Below, piece after piece: positions 1 through 5,472 of a stretch of DNA of 7,120 nt; position 1 is the first letter of the stretch, and the number at the start of each line of letters is the position of its first letter. Made by a program: the position numbers and the translations under genes. The DNA comes from Bacillota bacterium (lineage in GTDB: Bacteria > Bacillota > DTU030). A model generated the notes under the pieces. The model was given only the letters and a program-made list of their open reading frames with translations. It was not told where the DNA came from and made no database searches. Location: contig DUVO01000190.1 in the NCBI GenBank assembly GCA_012841005.1, positions 1 through 7,120 of the forward strand, read 5' to 3'.

Positions 1-966
1 GGCAATTTTCTTTTGGGGGCCCTTTACCTTCGTTCTCTGCAACCTGTGGGCCGCCTTTCCGTGGGAGTTAAGGATATGGCGGTAATTCTTGGTGACATTA
101 TCCGGCTTGCCCTACCCATTACCTTTGGTGCTTTTATCATGCCGGTTATGGATACAGTTGATGCGGTTATTGTTCCCCTGCGCCTCCAGGCAATTGGTTT
201 TACCGTCCGGCAGGCGACGGCCCTCTACGGACAACTGTCGGGGATGGCCGTCAGCCTGCTTCTCTTTCCCACTGTCATTACTGCGGCCTTTGCCTTCAGC
301 CTGATCCCGGCCATTTCTGAAGCAGTCGCCTTAAAAAAGGGTAATCTGGTGTCCCGGCGGGTAGAAGAGGCCCTGGGGGTAACGGTTCTGGTAGGGTTGC
401 CGGCCACGGTGGGACTCTATCTCTTACCGACGGAAATCTGTCAACTCCTCTTTCAGACGCCAGAGGCGGGGGGGCCCCTGACTTTTTTGGCCTTTGGCTG
501 CTTTTTTCTCTGCCTGCAGCAGACAACTACCGGAATCCTCCAGGGGCTGGGCCGGGCAAGTGTTCCGGTGCGGAGCATTTTCCTGGGCGCTTGCTGCAAT
601 GCTGTATTAAACTATTACTTGACGGTGATACCGGCCCTGAATATCAAAGGTGCTGCCCTGGGGACGGGTATTGGTTTTACGGTAGCGGCACTTTTTAACT
701 TGCGGGCTGTTGGCCATCTGGCCGGGATTAGATTGAGTCTAAGGGATTTATTATTACGACCCCTGGCTGCTACCATAGGGATGGCGGTAGCAGTCAAGGT
801 GGTCTATGCTTGGTTCTGGTCCCATACAGGGGGAAGCCCCCTGGCTGTATTGCCGGCAATTTTGATTGGCGGTGCAGTTTACTTCCTTTTGGCCTTGCTG
901 ACCGGGGCAGTACCCTGGCGTTATCTGGCCTATATACCCTTCATTGGGTTTCGAAGGCGTGATTAA
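1..966 (+). CDS. SpoVB/MurJ-like polysaccharide flippase, C-terminal part (5' end outside the window)
   Basis: The frame is open from base 1, so the true start lies upstream; about 321 residues are visible, roughly the last 60% of a protein that is usually about 500-550 residues long. The sequence is very hydrophobic, with seven to nine likely membrane helices, and belongs to the MOP/MATE-like flippase superfamily (polysaccharide biosynthesis, SpoVB and MurJ). Family-like stretches are RLALPITFGAF near nt 103-135, the D..D and RLQAIGF region near nt 151-201, ALYGQLSGMA near nt 220-249, and SLIPAISEA near nt 298-324. Such proteins move lipid-linked precursors across the membrane; SpoVB acts in spore cortex synthesis. 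Firmicutes carry several paralogues (SpoVB, YkvU, YabM), so I give no symbol. The gene ends with tandem TAA TAA stops at 964-969. I see no intrinsic terminator after it. A run of seven G at 468-474 lies inside the gene, in frame. Confidence 0.85.
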   Translation, partial: GNFLLGALYLRSLQPVGRLSVGVKDMAVILGDIIRLALPITFGAFIMPVMDTVDAVIVPLRLQAIGFTVRQATALYGQLSGMAVSLLLFPTVITAAFAFSLIPAISEAVALKKGNLVSRRVEEALGVTVLVGLPATVGLYLLPTEICQLLFQTPEAGGPLTFLAFGCFFLCLQQTTTGILQGLGRASVPVRSIFLGACCNAVLNYYLTVIPALNIKGAALGTGIGFTVAALFNLRAVGHLAGIRLSLRDLLLRPLAATIGMAVAVKVVYAWFWSHTGGSPLAVLPAILIGGAVYFLLALLTGAVPWRYLAYIPFIGFRRRD

Positions 967-1090
967 TAAGTAATTTTAGGGCCCTGGTTTTACCCGGAGT
1001 TCTGTTATCAATTCATATTTTTTTGTGACTAAATTGAATATTTTCCGGCAGGGATTTTTCTTTTTTAGAAGAAGCATAACTAACTAAGAC

Positions 1091-1099
1091 TGTTATATT
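1091..1099 (+). promoter_or_regulatory. Candidate extended -10 promoter for the HAD-PHP genes
   Basis: TGTTATATT matches the extended -10 pattern TG-N-TATAAT with one mismatch in the hexamer. No convincing -35 box lies 16-18 bases upstream. A start near 1106 would give a leader of about 70 bases containing the hairpin at 1122-1142. The gap 967-1175 is AT-rich, as expected of a promoter region, and includes a T-rich run at 1055-1066 with no hairpin before it. This is inference from one motif only. Confidence 0.3.
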
Positions 1100-1121
1100 A
1101 TACCTGAAAGGGGGGCTCTGG

Positions 1122-1142
1122 CAATAACTTAGAAAGTTATTG
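1122..1142 (+). repeat. Perfect 9-bp inverted repeat (hairpin or operator) upstream of the HAD gene
   Basis: CAATAACTT (1122-1130) and AAGTTATTG (1134-1142) are exact reverse complements separated by AGA. No T-tract follows, so it is not an intrinsic terminator. A smaller hairpin, GCAG-CAGT-CTGC at 1149-1160, follows and ends just before the ribosome binding site AGGGGGAA (1162-1169). It could be a repressor site or an RNA leader structure; the sequence alone does not decide. Confidence 0.5.
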
Positions 1143-1175
1143 GCATAGGCAGCAGTCTGCAAGGGGGAAGATAAT

Positions 1176-1991
1176 ATGAAGTATAAATTGGTCGCAGTAG
1201 ATATTGACGGTACCCTGGTGGGGGAGGATCTTGTCATTAGGGACAACACCCGCCGGGCCTTGCATCAGTGTGTTCGACAGGGGGTTACGGTTACACTGGC
1301 CACCGGCCGCATGTTCCAGTCAACCAGGCCCTATGCCCAAAAACTAGGCCTTGATGTTCCCTTGATTACATATAATGGCGCCCTGGTTAAGGATTCGGGG
1401 ACGGGGGAAATCTATCATCATAGGACGGTTCCCTTGGCGCTGGCCCGGGAAGTTATAAGACTGTGTAAGGAAATGGATCTTATGCTGCATACCTATGTAG
1501 ATGATGAGTACTATGTGGAAGAATTTAATGACTGGAGCCGTAAGTATGAGGAAATCGCCGGGGTTACCGCCCATGCCGTTGGTGATCTGGAGGATTTTTT
1601 AACCCGGGAACCGACCAAGTTCATTATTTCAGAAGTCCCGGAGAAATTGGATAAATATTGGGACGTTTTACGGGAAAGACTTACTCCCCAACTGTATTTA
1701 ACCCGTTCTCGCCCCATTTTCCTGGAAATTCTTCACCCGGCCGTATCCAAGGTGGAGGGGCTCAAGGTTCTGGGCGACCGCCTTGGCATCGGGTTAGCAG
1801 AGATGATGGCTGTTGGTGATTCCTACAATGATGTTGAGATGCTCAGGGCAGTGGGACTGGGCGTTGCCATGGGCAATGCGCCGCCTGATGTCCAGGCCCA
1901 GGCAGATTGGGTAACCGCTGGGATAGAAGACGAGGGATTAGTAGTTGCTCTTGAGAAGTATATTTTAAACGAGGCTTATCGGAATGGATGA
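1176..1991 (+). CDS. Cof-type HAD-superfamily phosphatase (subfamily IIB)
   Basis: The 271-residue product has the length and all four motifs of the Cof/HAD-IIB family, soluble magnesium-dependent phosphatases that act on sugar phosphates, nucleotides or cofactor phosphates. Motif I is DIDGTL at 9-14, with D9 as the expected nucleophile and D11 as the acid/base. Motif II is T43 in LATGR. Motif III is K192 in the SK pair. Motif IV is GDSYND at 214-219, with the metal-binding D215 and D219. NGA at 68-70 and AMGNA at 231-235 are also family hallmarks. The C2-type cap lies between motifs II and III. The ATG at 1176 is supported by AGGGGGAA at 1162-1169 and by the family-typical short N-terminus before motif I. 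A PHP phosphoesterase gene follows after 39 bases, so the two are probably co-transcribed. The substrate is unknown; family members are promiscuous. Confidence 0.93.
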   Translation: MKYKLVAVDIDGTLVGEDLVIRDNTRRALHQCVRQGVTVTLATGRMFQSTRPYAQKLGLDVPLITYNGALVKDSGTGEIYHHRTVPLALAREVIRLCKEMDLMLHTYVDDEYYVEEFNDWSRKYEEIAGVTAHAVGDLEDFLTREPTKFIISEVPEKLDKYWDVLRERLTPQLYLTRSRPIFLEILHPAVSKVEGLKVLGDRLGIGLAEMMAVGDSYNDVEMLRAVGLGVAMGNAPPDVQAQADWVTAGIEDEGLVVALEKYILNEAYRNG

Positions 1992-2030
1992 TATATTAGA
2001 ATTGGAATAGGTTGGAAAGGAGGCGAGGGT

Positions 2031-2768
2031 ATGTTTCTGGAAGCTGATCTCCATGTGCACAGTGTGGCCAGCGGGCATGCCTACAGCACCATACAGGAAA
2101 TAGCCCGGGAAGCCAGAAAAAAGGGTTTGAAGCTTGTCGCCATCACTGAACATGGGCCTCAAATGACAGGGGCACCTTCTCCCCTCTATTTTAACAATAT
2201 GTGGGTTATCCACCGTCAGGTGGAAGGAGTTGAGATACTCCGGGGTATTGAAGCTAATATTCTTGAGGATGGTTCCATTGATCTGGCGGAAAGATATCTG
2301 CGCCGTCTAGATCTGGTCTTGGCAGGCTTTCATGCTGAGTGTATCGAGCCGGGTTCCGTTGAGGAAAACACCAGAACCATGATAAAGGCCTTGGAAAACC
2401 CTTACGTAGATATAATTAGCCACCCGGGGAATCCCCACTTTCAGATAGACCCGGAACAGGTCGTCAGGGCGACAAAACGGCTGGGGAAGATACTGGAGAT
2501 CAACAATAATTCTTTCCGGGTCAGGCGGGGTAGTTATGAGAACTGCCTGGAAATTGCCCGGTGGGCGGCGCACCTAGGGGTTATGATTGCTGTCAACAGT
2601 GACAGCCATTTTACCTATGATGTCGGCGAGTCGGACCAGGCAATGGCCATTGTCAGGGAAGCGGGGGTACCGGAGGAGCTTATCCTCACGGCCAAGGCCC
2701 AATGGGTGAAGGAATATATTTGGAAACGGGGTAAACGTCTGGGGGAACATACCACGGCAATTGTATAA
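2031..2768 (+). CDS. PHP-domain metal-dependent phosphoesterase, YcdX-like
   Basis: The 245-residue product equals E. coli YcdX in length and shows the complete set of nine metal ligands expected for a trinuclear-metal PHP phosphatase: H8, H10, H16, H41, E74, H101, H131, D191 and H193. The motifs in order are ADLHVHS, ITEHG, RGIEANI, AGFH, ISHPG and NSDSH. In the second motif ITEHG has Glu where many relatives, including the next gene, have Asp (ITDHG). Proteins of this family hydrolyse phosphate monoesters; the physiological substrate is not established and cannot be read here. It has no signal peptide or membrane segment. AAAGGAGG at 2016-2023, seven bases before the ATG, fixes the start. 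It lies 39 bases after the HAD phosphatase and 151 bases before a paralogous PHP gene. Histidinol phosphatase (HisK type) is an alternative, but the YcdX-like ligand spacing favours the generic PHP group. Confidence 0.92.
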   Translation: MFLEADLHVHSVASGHAYSTIQEIAREARKKGLKLVAITEHGPQMTGAPSPLYFNNMWVIHRQVEGVEILRGIEANILEDGSIDLAERYLRRLDLVLAGFHAECIEPGSVEENTRTMIKALENPYVDIISHPGNPHFQIDPEQVVRATKRLGKILEINNNSFRVRRGSYENCLEIARWAAHLGVMIAVNSDSHFTYDVGESDQAMAIVREAGVPEELILTAKAQWVKEYIWKRGKRLGEHTTAIV

Positions 2769-2852
2769 AAAGGTGTTGCTGCGGAAAATGTTAGGGGACG
2801 GGAGCCAAGGGAAAAATACAGGATATTGGGCGGCTTTTCGGGTAGTGAAAGC

Positions 2853-2879
2853 GGGGACGGGGCGAAGGGAGCGGCTGGG
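2853..2879 (+). other. G-quadruplex-type motif in the G-rich spacer between the two PHP genes
   Basis: Four G-tracts (2853-2856, 2859-2862, 2867-2869, 2877-2879) are separated by loops of 2, 4 and 7 bases. This satisfies the usual G3+N1-7 quadruplex pattern on the + strand, and therefore in the mRNA. Further tracts follow at 2889-2892 and 2894-2896. GGACGGG occurs three times in the spacer, at 2796, 2855 and 2885. The motif sits about 40 bases before the likely CTG start of the second PHP gene. Folding and function are unproven. Confidence 0.45.
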
Positions 2880-2904
2880 CACCAGGACGGGGCGGGATAA
2901 TTTC

Positions 2905-2912
2905 AGGAGGGG
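2905..2912 (+). promoter_or_regulatory. Ribosome binding site that points to a CTG start for the second PHP gene
   Basis: AGGAGGGG lies seven bases upstream of an in-frame CTG at 2920-2922, the normal spacing for Shine-Dalgarno initiation. There is no ATG, GTG or TTG at a usable distance in that frame. The in-frame ATG at 2788 and TTG at 2761 have no comparable site before them. Confidence 0.65.
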
Positions 2913-2919
2913 AATACCA

Positions 2920-3660
2920 CTGTATCTTTTTGCCGATTACCATACCCACTCCCAGTACAGTCACGGCAGGGGAGACCTGGAGGGAAATATTAGGGCTGCC
3001 CTGGCCCGGGGCCTGGAAGAGGTTGCCATCACTGATCACGGCCCGGCTATGGCCTTTCATTTAGGGGTGAGAAGGGCGGAACAGTTGCTGGAGATTAAAG
3101 CCAAGATACGCCGCCTGCAGGCTAAATACCCAAAGCTCCGGATCCTCTGCGGGGTTGAAGCCAATGTCATAAATAGTAAGGGTGATCTGGATGTGCCCAG
3201 GGAGATTTTGGACCAGCTGGATATTGTTCTTGCCGGTCTTCACCCCAATATATTTCCCCGCACTCTGGAAAATTTTCGGTTGCTTGCCCTTTATTGGGGC
3301 GGTAAATTAAACCGGCAGCTGGACCGTAGCTCCCGGCTTTTTAACACCCGGGCCTTGATCAATACGGTGACAAAATATCGGATTGATATTGTAACCCATC
3401 CCGGGTTAAAGCTTTCGGTCGATACCAGGGAGCTGGCCCGGGCTTGTGTGGCCTGCGGTACTGCATTGGAAATTAATTCCTCCCACGGCTATTTGACTGC
3501 CGGCTTTGTCAGGGCTGCTGCAGCCGAGGGGGTGAAATTTGCCATCAACAGTGACGCCCACCACCCCCGTGCTGTGGGGGCACTGGGCCCGGGCCTGGCC
3601 ATTGCCCGCCAGGTCGGTCTTACGGCAGCCGATATCATTAACGCCAGGGAACGGCCGTGA
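2920..3660 (+). CDS. PHP-domain phosphoesterase, second copy, probable CTG start
   Basis: From CTG 2920 the product is 246 residues, almost the same length as the preceding paralogue, and the N-termini line up without a gap: (M)YLFADYHTHS against MFLEADLHVHS. The nine metal-ligand positions are all present: H8, H10, H15, H40, E80, H108, H160, D212 and H214. Motifs include DYHTHS, ITDHG, CGVEANV, AGLHP, VTHPG and NSDAHH. It is therefore expected to be an active soluble metal-dependent phosphoesterase of unknown substrate. Unlike its neighbour it has about 22 extra residues between H108 and H160, which probably alter the substrate pocket. The frame stays open upstream to TTG 2761, which would add 53 residues, but that stretch is rich in Gly and Arg, has no family similarity I recognise, and would place the AGGAGGGG site inside the gene. 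Both starts should be considered; I favour CTG. The window's next gene but one is rapZ. Confidence 0.85.
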   Translation: MYLFADYHTHSQYSHGRGDLEGNIRAALARGLEEVAITDHGPAMAFHLGVRRAEQLLEIKAKIRRLQAKYPKLRILCGVEANVINSKGDLDVPREILDQLDIVLAGLHPNIFPRTLENFRLLALYWGGKLNRQLDRSSRLFNTRALINTVTKYRIDIVTHPGLKLSVDTRELARACVACGTALEINSSHGYLTAGFVRAAAAEGVKFAINSDAHHPRAVGALGPGLAIARQVGLTAADIINARERP

Positions 3661-3702
3661 GCGGGATAGCAGCTTTCTTATAGTGTTTTTTGTTGGGCAT
3701 TT

Positions 3703-3748
3703 ACTGTTCAGTTCCTGGTAAATGGACAGTTCTCATATACTGAACAGC
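3703..3748. repeat. Pair of inversely oriented ACTGTTCAGT elements, putative operator of the sugar kinase gene
   Basis: ACTGTTCAGT (3703-3712) and ACTGAACAGC (3739-3748) are inverted copies matching at nine of ten positions. Each is also nearly a palindrome by itself (ACTG-NN-CAGT). Their centres are 36 bases apart. A direct CAGTTC repeat (3709-3714 and 3727-3732) adds a partial third copy between them. The right element overlaps the candidate -10 hexamer at 3736-3741. This arrangement fits binding of a dimeric regulator at two sites with repression by looping or occlusion. No T-tract follows, so it is not a terminator. Confidence 0.5.
3736..3741 (+). promoter_or_regulatory. Candidate -10 box of the FGGY kinase gene
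   Basis: TATACT matches the -10 consensus at five of six positions and sits about 90 bases before the kinase ATG. The -35 region (about 3712-3718, TTCCTGG) is poor, which would fit an activator-dependent or weak promoter. The hexamer overlaps the right operator-like element. A second TATAGT lies at 3679-3684 but also lacks a -35 box. Confidence 0.3.
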
Positions 3749-3755
3749 TTAGATG

Positions 3756-3764
3756 AAAGGAGGT
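3756..3764 (+). promoter_or_regulatory. Perfect Shine-Dalgarno sequence with no start codon after it
   Basis: AAAGGAGGT is a full anti-16S match. No ATG, GTG or TTG occurs in the bases where initiation would be expected (3768-3778). The true kinase site is AAGGAGGA at 3811-3818, about 50 bases further on. The element may be a relic, a ribosome stand-by site, or part of a leader structure. Confidence 0.35.
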
Positions 3765-3824
3765 TAGGCTAGGAACAATTACTTATTAGGGAAACAAACA
3801 ATCAGGACAAAAGGAGGAAAAAGA

Positions 3825-5345
3825 ATGGCCAAGTATATCATGGGTATTGATGATGGTTTGACCAATTCTAAAGCGGCCCTCTTTGACCTGAACGGAAGGG
3901 AGATTGCCGTTGCCTCCAGACGTTTTGAAATCAGCAACCCGAAGCCTTCCTGGGTGGAAGGGGATCCGGAAAAATTATGGCAGAATACTGCCGACTGTAT
4001 CCAGGAAGTCATTGCCAAAGCGGGTATCGACCCGGCAGAGATTGGTGCCATCGGTTTTACCGGCTTTGGTAATGGACTGTTTATCGTTGATGAACAGGGA
4101 AATGGCATCCGCAATGCCATCGGTTCCAACGACGGCCGGGCCGTTGATGTGGTGGAAAAACTGAAGCAAGAGGGTGCCTACGAGAAAATATCCGCCCTCA
4201 ATGCTACCTTGCCCTTTCCCGGCCAGCCCTGTACACTACTTCGCTGGATCAAGGAGAATGAACCGGAGAATTATGCCAGGATTAAGGGGATCCTTCTCTG
4301 TAAGGATTTTATTCGTTCGAAGCTGACGGGAGAATTTGTTTCTGAGCACAATGATCTGAGCGGCGGCGGTTTGATGGATTTTGAGAAGGGAGTTTATTCC
4401 CGGGAGCTGATGGAGCTTTACGGTATTCCGGAGATGTTCGACAAACTGCCGAAGATGGCCTCTGCCAGCAGGGCGGTTGCTGGCTATGTAACGGCTGAGG
4501 CGGCGGCCCGGACAGGACTGAAGGAAGGTACTCCCTGCGGGGCGGGGATGATGGATGTTACCGCCTGTTGTATCGGTTCCGGTGTGATTGAAGAGGGTTA
4601 TGCCTCCATTGTAGTGGGAACCTGGTCTATAAATCAGGTAATTGCAGACCGGGCCTTGAAAAATATGACTATCAACCTGCATTTTGACCTGCCGGGTAAG
4701 GTGTTGGCTTTAAGTGGCGGAGCCACTTCGGCGACCAATTTGGAATGGTTCGTCAACCAGCTGGGTGCCGGTGCGGCCTTGGAAGGGGAAAAGAGGGGGA
4801 TATCCAAATATGATGTCATTACCGAGGCGGCGGCCTCCATTCCCCCGGGTGGTACCAGTGTGGTATACCATCCTTTCATTGCGCAGCCCAATGTCCACCC
4901 CAGGGGGCGGGCAGGTTTTTACAATATTGCCCAAGGCCACACCTTTGCCGATCTGGCCCGGGCCCTTTTTGAAGGGATAACCTTCGACCATAAAATGCAT
5001 ATCGACAATATCTGCCACCATGGGGGAAAAGTTAACGTCGTTCGTCTGGCCGGCGGTGGGGCCAAAAGTGATTTCTGGAGCCAGATGTTTGCTGATGTTC
5101 TGGCTGTTCCGGTAGAGGTTGTTACTGCCTCCGAGATTGGTGCCCTGGGCTGTGCCCTGGCGGCTGCCGTTGGGGCCGGTGTGTACAAGGATTATGAAGA
5201 GGCCTTTGCCAGGGCGGTAAAAATCAGGGCTACCTTCCAGCCTATACCGGAGCATACTCAAGCCTACAAGCGCCGTTATGAGGACTGGTGGACTTTGATC
5301 GAGACAATGAAACCGGCCTGGGAAAAACAGCACCTGGATGAGTAG
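3825..5345 (+). CDS. FGGY-family carbohydrate kinase (L-xylulose/erythritol kinase-like)
   Basis: The 506-residue product has the two-lobed FGGY kinase architecture and normal family length. The N-terminal phosphate-binding start is [16 protein letters not shown] at 6-21. D244 in GMMDVTA is at the place of the conserved catalytic Asp. GTWS is at 265-268, [13 protein letters not shown] at 297-309, and [10 protein letters not shown] at 383-392. The ATP-lobe motif [18 protein letters not shown] is at 408-425, followed by [11 protein letters not shown] at 437-447. The order and wording resemble E. coli L-xylulose kinase LyxK most among proteins I know (GTW, NLEWF, EG..F.H, WxQMxADV), with erythritol kinase as an alternative. 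It should phosphorylate a pentose, ketose or polyol with ATP in the cytoplasm; the exact substrate is not determined. AAGGAGGA at 3811-3818, six bases before ATG, fixes the start. No transporter or isomerase gene is adjacent. It has its own upstream elements and a downstream terminator, so it is probably a single-gene unit. Confidence 0.92.
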   Translation: MAKYIMGIDDGLTNSKAALFDLNGREIAVASRRFEISNPKPSWVEGDPEKLWQNTADCIQEVIAKAGIDPAEIGAIGFTGFGNGLFIVDEQGNGIRNAIGSNDGRAVDVVEKLKQEGAYEKISALNATLPFPGQPCTLLRWIKENEPENYARIKGILLCKDFIRSKLTGEFVSEHNDLSGGGLMDFEKGVYSRELMELYGIPEMFDKLPKMASASRAVAGYVTAEAAARTGLKEGTPCGAGMMDVTACCIGSGVIEEGYASIVVGTWSINQVIADRALKNMTINLHFDLPGKVLALSGGATSATNLEWFVNQLGAGAALEGEKRGISKYDVITEAAASIPPGGTSVVYHPFIAQPNVHPRGRAGFYNIAQGHTFADLARALFEGITFDHKMHIDNICHHGGKVNVVRLAGGGAKSDFWSQMFADVLAVPVEVVTASEIGALGCALAAAVGAGVYKDYEEAFARAVKIRATFQPIPEHTQAYKRRYEDWWTLIETMKPAWEKQHLDE

Positions 5346-5360
5346 AGTTTAAGACCGGCG

Positions 5361-5390
5361 AGATGCCCCCGGAGGGGCATCTTTTTCTTT
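5361..5390 (+). terminator. Intrinsic terminator after the FGGY kinase gene
   Basis: AGATGCCCC (5361-5369) pairs perfectly with GGGGCATCT (5374-5382) around the loop CGGA. TTTTTCTTT follows (5382-5390). The hairpin begins 15 bases after the kinase stop. It separates the kinase transcript from rapZ. Confidence 0.92.
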
Positions 5391-5401
5391 CCCCGGGCTT
5401 A

Positions 5402-5410
5402 TGGTATAAT
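5402..5410 (+). promoter_or_regulatory. Extended -10 promoter of rapZ-yvcK
   Basis: TGGTATAAT is an exact extended -10 (TG-N-TATAAT). The expected -35 position, about 5382-5387, falls in the T-tract of the upstream terminator and resembles the consensus poorly; an extended -10 can work without a good -35. Transcription would start near 5417, leaving a leader of about 55 bases before the rapZ ATG. Confidence 0.75.
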
Positions 5411-5472
5411 TTTTGTACATTGTAAAGGGTAACCCCGGACAGGTGAATAAGCAGCAGACGGGAATGATCATT

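Noticed and set aside
1009..1070. Terminator after the flippase gene at the T-rich stretches
   Set aside because: Only weak 3-5 base complementarities are present before the T-runs; no convincing stem.
2761..2919. N-terminal extension of the second PHP protein from TTG 2761 (or ATG 2788)
   Set aside because: There is no ribosome site before either codon, the added residues are Gly/Arg-rich with no family match, and the paralogue alignment begins exactly at CTG 2920, which has a strong ribosome site.
3661..3692. Terminator after the second PHP gene using the T-run at 3685-3691
   Set aside because: No stable hairpin precedes the T-run.
3683..3712. Sigma-54 type promoter (TTGGGCA followed by TGTTC)
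   Set aside because: The GG-N10-GC core is not met; the second element has TC instead of GC.
4710..5333. 207-codon open frame on the - strand opposite the FGGY kinase
   Set aside because: It is a shadow of the kinase reading frame; it has no ribosome site or recognisable domain, and the sense strand is clearly coding. The 148-codon frame at 4236-4682 and the 151-codon frame opposite rapZ (5875-6330) were rejected for the same reason.
5413..5472. rapZ start at TTG 5413
   Set aside because: It lies only two bases after the consensus extended -10 at 5402-5410, so it would be upstream of the expected transcript start, and it adds residues not typical of the family.
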